35,367 nt of DNA from an uncultured Clostridia bacterium (GCA_945873955.1 CAMCFA010000023.1:1-35367), one strand, 5' to 3'; shown: positions 16,312 to 24,143, counted from the first letter of the stretch. Notes: a model not told the origin generated them from the letters alone. Program-made: numbers and translations.

Positions 16312-17943
16312 ATGACAGGACAACCCAAGTACAATACAGCTTTATATCTTCGTCTGTCAAAGGACGACGGCACTATGAACGAGAGTTCAAGCATACAAAC
16401 GCAAAAGGAAATGCTCACACGCTATTGTCGGGAAAACGGCTTTGCAATCAGCCAAATCTACATTGATGACGGCTGGAGCGGAACGAATACCAACAGACCG
16501 AGCTTTCAGCGTATGCTGTCGGATATTGAGGACGGAAAAATCAACTGCGTTATCACAAAAGACCTTTCCCGCCTCGGCAGAAATTACCTTGAAACGGGCA
16601 GTTTTACGGAGATTTATTTCCCCGAGCACAATGTGCGATACATAGCTGTAACGGACGGTGTTGATACCGCAAAAGGCTCTACAATGGACATTACGCCGTT
16701 CAAAAATCTGCTCAACGATATGTATGCGCAGGACATTTCAAAGAAAATCAAGTCCTCGCTGCTGACAAGGCAGAAGCAGGGAAAATTCATCGGCACAAAA
16801 GCTCCCTACGGCTATGTGAAAGACCCTGCGGACAAAAATCATCTGCTGATTGATGAACGCTTTGCGCCTATTGTGAGGTACATTTACAAGCTGGCAAAGG
16901 ACGGTATCGGCATAACGCAAATCGCAAGGCGGCTCACCAAAGAAAAAATCCCTCGTCCCGTTGCTGCGGCTGCCGAGGAATTAGAGTACTATGACAGGTA
17001 TATCACGACCGAGGAAAGCGCATACAAATGGACAATGGGTTCGGTGCGTGAGGTACTCCGTAACCCTGTTTACAAAGGCGCAATTCGTGGGCAGAAACGC
17101 CCTAAAATCTCGCTGAAAAGCGAAAAGAGAAAGCCTGCTCAATCGGCGGGAACATTCGTGGTTGAGGGTATGCACGAAGCGATTATTGACCCCGAAGAAT
17201 GGGAGCTTGTCCAGCGGCTGATTACGAGCAGGAAAAAGGTGCGCAAGGTCGATGTTCAGTATGACAATATCTTTTCGGGCTTGGTGAAATGCGCCGACTG
17301 CGGCTTTGCGCTGACCTATGTAAGAGCGCACAGAAATTGGAACAGTGAGAATATTTACGCAAACTACGACTATCAGTGCAACAACTATCGAATGGAGGGT
17401 AAGTCGGTTTGCACACAGCACAGAATAACTGCTCTGAACCTTTACAATGCGGTTTTAGCGGACATTAAGCGGCTGGCGAATGAAGCTCTCGGAGATGACA
17501 GGCAGATGATTTCCTCAATCGCCGAACGGCTGGGCAAAGCTGAAAAGGACACCGTGCGGCAAGCCGAGCGTGAACTGAAACGAGCGAACAAGCGGCTATC
17601 GGAACTCGACAGGCTGTTTGCAAAGCTTTATGAGGAACACATCAACGGCAAGGTGAGCGAGCGCAATTACAACAGCCTTTCAGCCGCCTACGAAACGGAA
17701 CAGACCGAATTGGAAAGCAGAATAAGCGAACTCAATTCGCTCATAAAGGCAGAGCGTGAGAACGGCGAGAACGCCGAGAATTTCGTTGATTTAATCAAGC
17801 AGTATGCGGACATTGACGAGCTTACGCAGGCTCTCCTCAATACCCTGATTGACAGAATTGAGGTTCACGAGCCTGAAGATGTGGACGGTGAGTTTATTCA
17901 GAAGCTCGATGTTTACTACAAGTTTGTCGGCAGGCTTGATTGA
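16312..17943 (+). CDS. Large serine recombinase (TndX/TnpX type)
   Basis: A complete 543-residue recombinase that integrates and excises a mobile element. Residues 1-150 form the catalytic domain: Ser16 in ALYLRLSKDD, DLSRLGRN, and FKNLLNDMYAQDISKKIKSS. A recombinase domain follows (APYGYVKDPADKNHLLIDE), then a zinc-ribbon with KCADCGFAL and a later C-x(n)-C pair, a long coiled coil (about 395-470) and the conserved end FVDLIKQYADIDELTQALLN. The start has GAAGGAGG upstream. The gene ends at the very edge of its element: within about 30 nt the sequence turns into a truncated yibE/F gene. The C-terminal half is closely similar to the second recombinase at 34604. Confidence 0.95.
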   Translation: MTGQPKYNTALYLRLSKDDGTMNESSSIQTQKEMLTRYCRENGFAISQIYIDDGWSGTNTNRPSFQRMLSDIEDGKINCVITKDLSRLGRNYLETGSFTEIYFPEHNVRYIAVTDGVDTAKGSTMDITPFKNLLNDMYAQDISKKIKSSLLTRQKQGKFIGTKAPYGYVKDPADKNHLLIDERFAPIVRYIYKLAKDGIGITQIARRLTKEKIPRPVAAAAEELEYYDRYITTEESAYKWTMGSVREVLRNPVYKGAIRGQKRPKISLKSEKRKPAQSAGTFVVEGMHEAIIDPEEWELVQRLITSRKKVRKVDVQYDNIFSGLVKCADCGFALTYVRAHRNWNSENIYANYDYQCNNYRMEGKSVCTQHRITALNLYNAVLADIKRLANEALGDDRQMISSIAERLGKAEKDTVRQAERELKRANKRLSELDRLFAKLYEEHINGKVSERNYNSLSAAYETEQTELESRISELNSLIKAERENGENAENFVDLIKQYADIDELTQALLNTLIDRIEVHEPEDVDGEFIQKLDVYYKFVGRLD

Positions 17944-17971
17944 TGATTGTGATGATTTAATTAAATGTTCC
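17944..17971 (+). other. Right end of the serine-recombinase element (attachment-site junction)
   Basis: Between the recombinase stop (17943) and the first codon of clear YibE/F coding (about 17972) the sequence must switch from element to target. Large serine recombinases typically sit a few tens of bases from their attachment site. The exact crossover dinucleotide cannot be set without the empty site. Confidence 0.55.
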
Positions 17972-18472
17972 GTTGGAGCAGGTCAACAGACATTGTTTAC
18001 AAGGGCTATGAACATTCACGGCGCGGTTATGAGCGGGTCGGAAAGCCTGTTGTACTGCGGATTTCAGGACTTAAACCTTACCGAAATTTTCATGGCGGCA
18101 ATATTCATCGGCTCGTCGGGCGCTATGATGGATTTAGCGGTTGACATCACCTCGGCAGTAGACGAGGTAGTACGCAAAAAGCCCGACATAAAGCCGTGGG
18201 AGGCGGTTAAATCCGGCATAACGGTAGGCAGAGCGGCTATGGGCACGATAACCACAACGCTGCTGCTTGCCTACTCGGGAAGCTGCATAGCGCAGCTTAT
18301 GGTGTTCATGGCGCAGGGTACGCCGCTTGACTGCATACTGAACTACAAGTACATAGCCGCAGAGCTTATCCACACCGTTGCGGGCAGCTTCGGAATAGTG
18401 ACTGTTGCGCCCGTAACCGCGCTTGCGGCAGGGCTGCTGCTTACGGAGCGCAGCGGTGAAAAGGAGCGGTAA
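17972..18472 (+). pseudogene. YibE/F family membrane protein, 5' part removed by insertion
   Basis: The C-terminal ~166 residues of a YibE/F-like multi-pass membrane protein (function unknown). Visible are TRAMNIHGAVMSGSES, then IFMAAIFIGSSGAMMDLAVD, the amphipathic VRKKPDIKPWEAVKSG, and hydrophobic segments TTTLLLAYSGSCIAQLMVFM and VTVAPVTALAAGLLL. There is no start codon or ribosome site of its own; the frame begins inside the end of the recombinase element. The element has therefore inserted into yibE/F. The missing 5' half should lie at the element's other end, which is not in this window. A strong terminator follows. Confidence 0.8.
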
Positions 18473-18490
18473 CTTCCCTATAATACAAGA

Positions 18491-18521
18491 ACCCCTCGCA
18501 AGTACGGCGCTTGCGAGGGGT
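18491..18521. terminator. Bidirectional terminator between yibE/F fragment and the radical SAM operon
   Basis: A perfect 12-bp stem: ACCCCTCGCAAG (18491-18502) with CTTGCGAGGGGT (18510-18521), a 7-nt loop, and T-rich sequence on the minus strand (TTCTTGTATT). It lies 5 nt beyond the stop of the minus-strand poly-Asn gene. Confidence 0.8.
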
Positions 18522-18526
18522 TATGC

Positions 18527-18883
18527 TTATCCGTTATTGTTGTTGTTATTATTGTTGTTATTGTTGTTTGACGAGGATGAGCTGTCGCTGAAACTCCGCC
18601 CGCGGTCGCCGGGGAGTCGTATTGTGACTGCGTCGCGCTTGATAACAAGAAGCTCCACCTTTGTGCGCAATAAAACAGGCAGAACCTTTTCTGTTTCGCC
18701 GTTGTAATTTGTAAATGTAAGAAACCCGTTGTTGAACGTTATCTTGTTTGCTGGGCTGTGCATTATGAATTTAAAAATCTCGGGAATAAGCCCGGGGTCT
18801 GTCAGCGTGACATATTTCTCGATTGAATGAGCGTTTTTTATTGCCACAATCTCGCGGTAGGTTTCGGGGCGTCCGTTTTTCAT
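18527..18883 (-). CDS. Small protein with Ser5-Asn12-Gly tail, coupled to a radical SAM enzyme
   Basis: A 118-residue protein starting at 18883, where its ATG overlaps the radical SAM stop (ATGA, 4 nt) with AAAGGAT upstream. The first ~100 residues look like a compact beta-rich domain (KYVTLTDPG, NKITFNNGFLTFTNYNG, VELLVIKRDAVTIRL). The protein then ends in a low-complexity tail: SFSD, five Ser, twelve Asn, Gly, stop. The Asn codons mix AAC and AAT (eight AAC, four AAT) and the Ser codons are likewise mixed, so this is not a simple single-triplet expansion. Neighbourhood suggests it is either substrate or partner of the radical SAM/SPASM enzyme. The tail could be a modified core, but a plain flexible tail is equally possible. 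No known family recognised. Confidence 0.75.
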   Translation of the reverse strand: MKNGRPETYREIVAIKNAHSIEKYVTLTDPGLIPEIFKFIMHSPANKITFNNGFLTFTNYNGETEKVLPVLLRTKVELLVIKRDAVTIRLPGDRGRSFSDSSSSSNNNNNNNNNNNNG

Positions 18884-20640
18884 GTCGTTATCCTTTCTTG
18901 GCGGCAGCAGTAAAGCTCAATGTTCTGAAAAGGAAGATTCTGCGCCTGAATATGATAAAATGCGTTGTTCTTGTGTTTAAGGTAGTGATAATCCCGCAGC
19001 GCAGAGGTTGTAAAGAAAAGATTGTTCGGCGTATCCTCCGTCATGCTGTCCGAGTAAATCCGAAGAAGCGCGGACATATCAAAGCAGTAATATCCGTCCT
19101 TGTCCGACGGGTAAGCGGCGAGGGTGTTTCTGAACACCTGATGCGTCATGATGTGCGCCTGCTTTTCCCTGCCCTCGTCACCGTAAACAATAGTGTCGCC
19201 GCTTAAAAGCATTATGTACAGCGAGTTGTTCTGCGGATAATCGCACTCGGCAGCAAGCGCTTCCTTGCGCACATAAAGCTTAACTTCCGACTGCGGGGTA
19301 ATGCAGACTATCTCCCTTTCAATGCGCAGAAGCTGCGAGCAAAGCCTGTGTTCAATTCCGTCAATATTCAGCAGGAACACATCGTCGCTGTAAATATATT
19401 TCAGCCGCTCGTCGCGCGCGATTATTTCCTCAAGCGTTGGCATAGACGGGTCAAGCGTAAACTCCCGCTTGTAGTAACAGTGCGACTGCTGCGGGTGATT
19501 TATCAGCGTGTACCCATACGCTTCGCTTCGCGGGTTTTCGTCTTTCGGATAAAGCGCGGGGGTACGCTCGTAGATTTTGTTTTGCAGCAGGCAGGTGTAG
19601 GATTTCCTTGTCCCGTACAGCTTTTTTACAAAAGGACACCCCGTTCTGCAAAGCCCTAAATAGCCGCATTCGGCGCAATCCTCGGAAAATCCGCATTTGT
19701 TATGCGCCATGAATATTTTCGTGCGCGCGGTATCAAGAATTTCGCTGACGGTGTTTTCGTAGATGTTCCCGTAGAAAAAATCGCTGTTCCCCTGACCTCT
19801 TACGCAGGAGTAAACGTCGCCGTTTCGCTCAAGCAGAAAGAATTTCTCGCCGCAGTTTACGCAGCCTGTGCAGTAGTCGGGGGTGAACTCCGCAAACCAC
19901 GCGCCGTTTACGCCGCGGTCAAGCTCGGTTCCGTCAAATGTGCGGTGCATTTCCTCAAAAAAGCGCGCCTGTTCATCTTCGGTGAGCGGAGAAAGGAGCC
20001 CGCCCTGACCGCCGAAGCCTATCATAAAATTGAAATCGTTCATATCAAGGCAGGAGTTTTTGTGCAGAAATAAAATGTCGTTTTTCAGTTCCTCAAGCCT
20101 GTCAAAATGCTCCTTGAATATCGTTGCGGACACCTTTTTTCGGTTCGGAATACCTCGCAGAAGCTCAATGTTTTCAAGGATTTTCGCGAGGGTGGATTTG
20201 CCGTCTTTAGTAACGCGAAATTCATCATGCAGAGAAAACGGCAGGTCAAGGCTGCCGCTTACGGAAATATTCAGCTCGCGTATTGAGTCAATATGCCTGT
20301 CCAAGCCGAACAGATTCGTTTTGATGTGCGGTCTGCCGACCTGAAAACCGTTTTGCTCCAAAACCGCTCTGTGCTTATCGTAATAGTCGGCTATAAATGC
20401 CGCCGTATTGCGGAAATCCTGCTTGGAAAGACAAGTAACCTCGCCGCCGTGCAGCGAGATATTAAACGGCATTACGCCCTCGTTCAGCAGCTTTTCCACA
20501 GCGTATTCCAACGTTTCAACGCAGCCGCGTTCGCTTTCGCTGTCGGAGGTTTTGTCGCCAAGATAGCAATATTTGCAGCTCATATTGCAGTTCATGGTCG
20601 GCACATATAAAAGATGAATGAATTTCTCCGCGCTATCCAT
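18880..20640 (-). CDS. Radical SAM/SPASM domain protein, putative peptide or protein maturase
   Basis: A 586-residue enzyme. Start 20640 (MDSAEKF) is chosen because GAGGTGG precedes it; the ATG overlaps the stop of the LRR gene. The [4Fe-4S] motif is Cys18, Cys22, Cys25 in TMNCNMSCKYCYLG, followed by ISLHGGEV. From about residue 250 a SPASM-type Cys-rich region holds CTGCVNCGEKFFLLERNGDV and later SCVRG, CGFSEDCAECGYLGLCRTGC and a final Cys before NKIYER. The last ~190 residues are an extra domain of unknown fold. SPASM proteins use auxiliary iron-sulfur clusters and mostly modify peptides (RiPPs) or proteins. The tight coupling to the poly-Asn-tailed gene downstream and the LRR membrane gene upstream suggests one pathway. 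Confidence 0.9.
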   Translation of the reverse strand: MDSAEKFIHLLYVPTMNCNMSCKYCYLGDKTSDSESERGCVETLEYAVEKLLNEGVMPFNISLHGGEVTCLSKQDFRNTAAFIADYYDKHRAVLEQNGFQVGRPHIKTNLFGLDRHIDSIRELNISVSGSLDLPFSLHDEFRVTKDGKSTLAKILENIELLRGIPNRKKVSATIFKEHFDRLEELKNDILFLHKNSCLDMNDFNFMIGFGGQGGLLSPLTEDEQARFFEEMHRTFDGTELDRGVNGAWFAEFTPDYCTGCVNCGEKFFLLERNGDVYSCVRGQGNSDFFYGNIYENTVSEILDTARTKIFMAHNKCGFSEDCAECGYLGLCRTGCPFVKKLYGTRKSYTCLLQNKIYERTPALYPKDENPRSEAYGYTLINHPQQSHCYYKREFTLDPSMPTLEEIIARDERLKYIYSDDVFLLNIDGIEHRLCSQLLRIEREIVCITPQSEVKLYVRKEALAAECDYPQNNSLYIMLLSGDTIVYGDEGREKQAHIMTHQVFRNTLAAYPSDKDGYYCFDMSALLRIYSDSMTEDTPNNLFFTTSALRDYHYLKHKNNAFYHIQAQNLPFQNIELYCCRQERITT

Positions 20641-21748
20641 TTTCCACCTCAAAATACGTGATTGTTATCGGGCTATCCTTGAATGTACGCTCGTTTACCG
20701 TGCAGCCCTCAGGCAGAGCCATGCTTTCCAATCGGTCGCAATCTCTGAATGCAGAGCTGCCTATTTCCGTTACGGTTCGGGGAACGATGACTTCATAAAG
20801 CGAGTTGCAGTCGAAAAACGCTCTTGCGGCAATCCTCGTTACTCCCTCGGGGATATCTATGCGCATAAGGTTATAGCAGCCGTTAAAGGTGCTTTCGTGT
20901 ATCTCGGTTATTCCGTGCGGGAGAGTGATTTCCCTGAGGCTTTCGCAGCCCATAAAGCTCTGCGCGTGAATATCCGTGATATTGTCGTGAAGCAAAACGC
21001 TTTGCAGGCTCTTGCAGTTGTGGAAAGTGTCGCCGCGTATCTCTGTAACAAGCGGCGGGATTTCAACACTTTTCAGACCAACGCAGTTCATAAATGCCTC
21101 GCCCTCAATAAAGGTAATGGAATCGGGGAACTCAATGCTTCGCAAAAAGTAATTGTTTTTATATGCTCCGCTTTTTATTCCCACAACAGGCTCGCCGTTA
21201 TGATACTGTTCAACGCTCTGCTTTCCCTCTAAACCTGTTCTGCAAAGGCTTACGGCATAGCCGCCCTCGGTGTGCGTATAAATTGTAAACGGCACGAAAA
21301 AGTATACCGATACTCCCGCAATCAGCAGCCCGAAAGCGGAACCAATCGTTGCTTTTATAATTGTATGTCTGCGTTTTATCCGGCGGAAAGCCGATGAATC
21401 ACACTCCTCGCATACGCATATTTCAGAAATGATAGTTGAGATTTTTTTATCGGGGGCTTTCTTGGATTCGTGAGCAATCAGCGCTGCGAGTTTATTCTCC
21501 GAAAAGAACAGCACCAGGCTTACTATCAGCACAGCGCAGGCAAAAAAGATTGCAGGAGCGGCAAGCCTGCATAATAACCCGAACAGTACAATCACTATCG
21601 GGAATACTAAACAGTTGAAGATTCGGTACGCGACAAATCCCGGCAGTTTTTTGGACGACACTTTTTTGCCGCGGTACATTTCATCAAGCTCCTGTGAAAT
21701 CAATTGTTTCAGAATACTGTCTGCGCTCTTCTCCGAATAATAGCTCAT
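20633..21748 (-). CDS. Membrane protein with BspA-type leucine-rich repeats
   Basis: A 371-residue protein. Start 21748 (MSYYSEKSAD) has GAAAGGAGC upstream, unlike the longer in-frame start at 21796. Residues about 40-86 are two transmembrane segments (FNCLVFPIVIVLFGLLC and APAIFFACAVLIVSLVLFF) and about 135-158 a third (GSAFGLLIAGVSVYFFVPF). A Cys pair in ICVCEECDSS lies in the loop between. From about 185 onward are LRR_5 repeats of roughly 23 residues (pattern I..AF..C.SL..I.IP..VT.I). The repeats are predicted to face outside and bind a ligand. The gene is first in the operon with the radical SAM enzyme and the Asn-tailed protein. Its role there is unknown: receptor, anchor or substrate are all possible. 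Confidence 0.85.
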   Translation of the reverse strand: MSYYSEKSADSILKQLISQELDEMYRGKKVSSKKLPGFVAYRIFNCLVFPIVIVLFGLLCRLAAPAIFFACAVLIVSLVLFFSENKLAALIAHESKKAPDKKISTIISEICVCEECDSSAFRRIKRRHTIIKATIGSAFGLLIAGVSVYFFVPFTIYTHTEGGYAVSLCRTGLEGKQSVEQYHNGEPVVGIKSGAYKNNYFLRSIEFPDSITFIEGEAFMNCVGLKSVEIPPLVTEIRGDTFHNCKSLQSVLLHDNITDIHAQSFMGCESLREITLPHGITEIHESTFNGCYNLMRIDIPEGVTRIAARAFFDCNSLYEVIVPRTVTEIGSSAFRDCDRLESMALPEGCTVNERTFKDSPITITYFEVENG

Positions 21749-21773
21749 AGACCCCGCTCCTTTCCCATACTTC

Positions 21774-21779
21774 ATTATA
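21774..21779 (-). promoter_or_regulatory. Likely -10 box of the LRR/radical SAM operon
   Basis: TATAAT on the minus strand 25 nt before the start at 21748. The -35 position at 17-nt spacing (TTCATC) is weak, so this promoter may need an activator. Confidence 0.4.
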
Positions 21780-21874
21780 ACGTATTCACTTAGCAAGATG
21801 AAAGCGCGCTTTGGTTAAGTTACTGTAAAATCTGGGTAAATGTTACTTACGTTCACACGAAGCAGCATATATTA

Positions 21875-21963
21875 CCGAATCATTCCTCAATAATCTATTA
21901 CGCGTCAACACATCAGTAATAAATACCAACGGAGGTTATAAGATGACCAACAGCGAGATACAA
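21875..21963 (+). repeat. 89-bp imperfect direct repeat, copy 1
   Basis: Matches 23794-23882 without gaps and with about 14 differences. It contains the leader (CCTCAATAATCTATTAC), a GGAGG site and the first codons (MTNSEIQ) of the gene at 21943. It lies in the 21749-22215 stretch, which also holds a truncated ORF and repeat copy B and no intact gene. Confidence 0.85.
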
Positions 21964-22047
21964 ATAGAAAAAGAGACCATTCTTGAAGAGAATAGATTTA
22001 CTATCAATTATTTCGGTAGTGAGGTGTCCATTTTTCTTACCGGGTAA
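21943..22047 (+). pseudogene. Truncated paralogue of the small gene at 23862
   Basis: A 34-residue ORF with a good GGAGG site. Its first seven residues (MTNSEIQ) and its leader match the gene at 23862 (MSNSEIQ), but after that the sequence diverges (IEKETILEENRF) and stops. It looks like the 5' end of a duplicate cut off by a deletion or insertion, near the palindromic repeat copy B. Confidence 0.55.
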
Positions 22048-22087
22048 ATAAGCTTTTTTGTAGATATGGTACGGAGTGTTTGCTAAA

Positions 22088-22150
22088 CGGACCTTTCCCA
22101 AACATAGATTTCCAAACGAAAACATCCCCGAAATCCGCGTGATTTCGGGA
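22088..22150. repeat. Palindromic repeat element, copy B
   Basis: Related to 15121-15197: shared blocks include ACCTTTCCC, AACATAGATT, CCAAACGAAAA and the hairpin CCCCGAAATC-CGCGT-GATTTCGGG (22126-22149). Copy B lacks about 11 nt present in copy A and lacks the outer right arm. It lies downstream of the minus-strand ATPase gene and may serve as its terminator. Confidence 0.7.
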
Positions 22151-22215
22151 GCAATTTATTTATCCATATATCAATCATTAGGGTTAGCTTTGCACTAATC
22201 ACCTTGTTCCCGGTG

Positions 22216-23490
22216 TCAGAACAAATCCACTTTCCCCAGCAGAAAATCAATAAGATTACAATGGAAAATCCCATCGTCGTCATAGAAATTATGCGGAATA
22301 TCCATTCTTACAACCACTTTTTTGAAGAAGTCTTTGGTAAGCTTAAGCGAATCCAGCTCAGATGTCGCTTTCTGATCTGTATCCATTCGCAGCGCAGATT
22401 GAATATAGAGCTTACGGTCAGCGTCGTTCACCACAAAGTCTATCTCTTTCTGAGTTGTACTACCGCCGGAACGGTCTGTCACAACTCCTACATCGACAGA
22501 ATATCCACGCATGATAAGCTCATTATAGATGATATTTTCCATGAGATGCCCGGGGTCAAACTGACGGTAATTAAGCCGTGCATTACGAAGTCCCACATCA
22601 GAGTAATAATACTTGTTCGGGAAATTGAAGTATGTCTTTCCCTTGACATCATAACGCTTTGCCATTGAGATCAGAAAAGAGTCGATGGTGTACTGAATAT
22701 AGCTTGAAACAAGCGTCGGGTTGACCTTCTCCTTTTTCATGCTAGCGATTGAATTTGCAATATTCGTGGGATTGGTAAGAGAGCTTATCTGTGACGCGAG
22801 AAAATCAAGAATATCGTTCAGCAAATCCTCTCGTTCAATCCCGTTGCGCTCAACAATGTCCCTGATATAAAGCTCAATATAAAGCGAAGAAAGGTAATCT
22901 TTTTTGTCCTTTTCGTCATCAAGCGCAAGCAACCGCGGCATACCCCCGAACAGCATATAATTATCCAGCGCCTTGCGTTCATCACCGCCGACATAAGAGT
23001 AATACTCAGCGAAAGAAAGCGGGGAAATATGGATTTGAGTTGCTCTACCGCGGAATTCAGTCGCAATATCCTTTGACAGTCCCTTGGAATTGCTTCCGGT
23101 GACATACACATCAAGGTTCTTGTATGCTTTCAGTTCGTTGAGCATATCGTAAATGGTTACTTCAATACCGCCGTTTTCCGTATCTTTGACTTTTGTTGTG
23201 AGCTGTACCTCGTCTATGAACAGGAAAAACTTTTCATTTTTGTGACCCTCCAGAGCTGCTTCAACATATTCGCACAGCGTGATAGGATTTCTGTATTTGT
23301 AGTAACGCCGCTGATCCAGCTCAATCCTGATAATGTGGTCCTCGGCAACACCCTGTTCCAGCAGATAATTGTAGAACAGCTCGAACAGCAGAACAGACTT
23401 TCCGCACCTGTGTATTCCGGTAACGACCTTTATTTTCCCGTTCCACATATTGTGAATGAGCCGTTCAAGGTAGCGTTCTCTTTTCACCAT
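22216..23490 (-). CDS. AAA_14/DUF4143 ATPase
   Basis: A 424-residue ATPase. Walker A is GIHRCGKS at 25-32, Walker B FFLFIDEVQL at about 91-100, and the sensor-like VYVTGSNS follows. The C-terminal half is DUF4143-like with a PD-(D/E)XK-like pattern (TTQKEIDFVVNDADRKLYIQ). The start at 23490 (MVKRERY) is set by GAGGTGAAAC just upstream; the in-frame codons before it cross the promoter. Proteins of this type are very common in gut bacteria and archaea, often in islands; their function is unknown, though nuclease-like C-termini suggest DNA or RNA transactions. The gene is bracketed by the 89-bp direct repeat (21875 and 23794), suggesting it entered or was flanked by a duplication. Confidence 0.9.
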   Translation of the reverse strand: MVKRERYLERLIHNMWNGKIKVVTGIHRCGKSVLLFELFYNYLLEQGVAEDHIIRIELDQRRYYKYRNPITLCEYVEAALEGHKNEKFFLFIDEVQLTTKVKDTENGGIEVTIYDMLNELKAYKNLDVYVTGSNSKGLSKDIATEFRGRATQIHISPLSFAEYYSYVGGDERKALDNYMLFGGMPRLLALDDEKDKKDYLSSLYIELYIRDIVERNGIEREDLLNDILDFLASQISSLTNPTNIANSIASMKKEKVNPTLVSSYIQYTIDSFLISMAKRYDVKGKTYFNFPNKYYYSDVGLRNARLNYRQFDPGHLMENIIYNELIMRGYSVDVGVVTDRSGGSTTQKEIDFVVNDADRKLYIQSALRMDTDQKATSELDSLKLTKDFFKKVVVRMDIPHNFYDDDGIFHCNLIDFLLGKVDLF

Positions 23491-23535
23491 ATGTTTCACC
23501 TCATATTTGCAACATTTTTGTTGTAAGTTATATAC

Positions 23536-23564
23536 AGTATAGCACATTTAAAAAGAATAATCAA
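23536..23564 (-). promoter_or_regulatory. Promoter of the minus-strand DUF4143 gene
   Basis: On the minus strand TTGATT (23564-23559), a 17-nt spacer and TATACT (23541-23536), about 45 nt before the start at 23490. Confidence 0.65.
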
Positions 23565-23643
23565 GTAGAAACATATATTTTGAAGCAATTTTTATGTTAC
23601 AACTTATGTTCGGTTATCTGTCTTAGTTGCTCACAACAACATT

Positions 23644-23691
23644 TATTCACTATCCCAAAGTGAATAAAGTAAATTTTCAGTGAATATTCAC
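23644..23691. promoter_or_regulatory. Cluster of GTGAATA half-sites (operator-like)
   Basis: TATTCAC (23644-23650) and GTGAATA (23660-23666) form an inverted repeat. 13 nt on is the perfect 12-bp palindrome GTGAATATTCAC (23680-23691). Four copies of one half-site lie between the divergent genes at 23490 (minus) and 23862 (plus), as expected of a dimeric repressor. The stretch 23565-23861 holds otherwise only the direct repeat copy 2. Confidence 0.55.
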
Positions 23692-23793
23692 TTTTGCATA
23701 TTGCTGACACCGAGTGTTCAAATGCGGTGAAAGTGATTTTTAACCGTTTATTCCCTTGACGAAAAGAAATAGTTTTAGCCCGGTTCAGGATAA

Positions 23794-23882
23794 CCGAAGA
23801 AATCCTCAATAATCTATTACATATCAACATATCAGTAAAAAATACCAAAGGAGGTATTCAAATGAGCAACAGCGAGATACAA
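23794..23882 (+). repeat. 89-bp imperfect direct repeat, copy 2
   Basis: Second copy of 21875-21963, with the intact downstream gene (23862). The two copies flank the minus-strand DUF4143 ATPase and are 1919 bp apart, start to start. Confidence 0.85.
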
Positions 23883-24143
23883 GAATTTCTTGTTGAAACA
23901 ATAATCACCAAGCCAATGCAGGAGTATTCCGAATACGTCAAGCGACTCATTCACAATCCCAACGACCGGGACGCTAAAACCAGAATAACTGAAATAGAGG
24001 GCTTTTTCCTCTCCGCGCCATTCAGAGCCTTGACACACGCCAATGGAGCGGGGATTATTGCAGCAATTCACGCAATGCTGGATAAACAGGGCGTTCAAAT
24101 AAACGCTTTGCTTGACGGAAAGGAGAATAAAGATGTTCAGTGA
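23862..24143 (+). CDS. Small hypothetical protein
   Basis: A 93-residue protein with AAAGGAGGT upstream (MSNSEIQEFLVETIITKPMQ). It is helical and shows no membrane segment, cysteine motif or family that I recognise. A conserved-looking patch is FRALTHANGAGIIAAIHAMLDKQG. It overlaps the next gene (a HTH protein) by 11 nt, so the two are co-translated. A truncated paralogue of its 5' end is at 21943. Pairing with an excisionase-like HTH suggests a mobile-element or regulatory role; this is inference. Confidence 0.7.
   Translation: MSNSEIQEFLVETIITKPMQEYSEYVKRLIHNPNDRDAKTRITEIEGFFLSAPFRALTHANGAGIIAAIHAMLDKQGVQINALLDGKENKDVQ

Noticed and set aside
18533-18568. GTT/ATT triplet run as a microsatellite or CRISPR-like repeat
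   Set aside because: It is in frame with a well-supported gene and has no spacers; it is best explained as the coded Asn tract.
20618-21232. 204-codon plus-strand frame opposite the LRR gene
   Set aside because: Antisense shadow of the repeat region; no ribosome site and no family resemblance.
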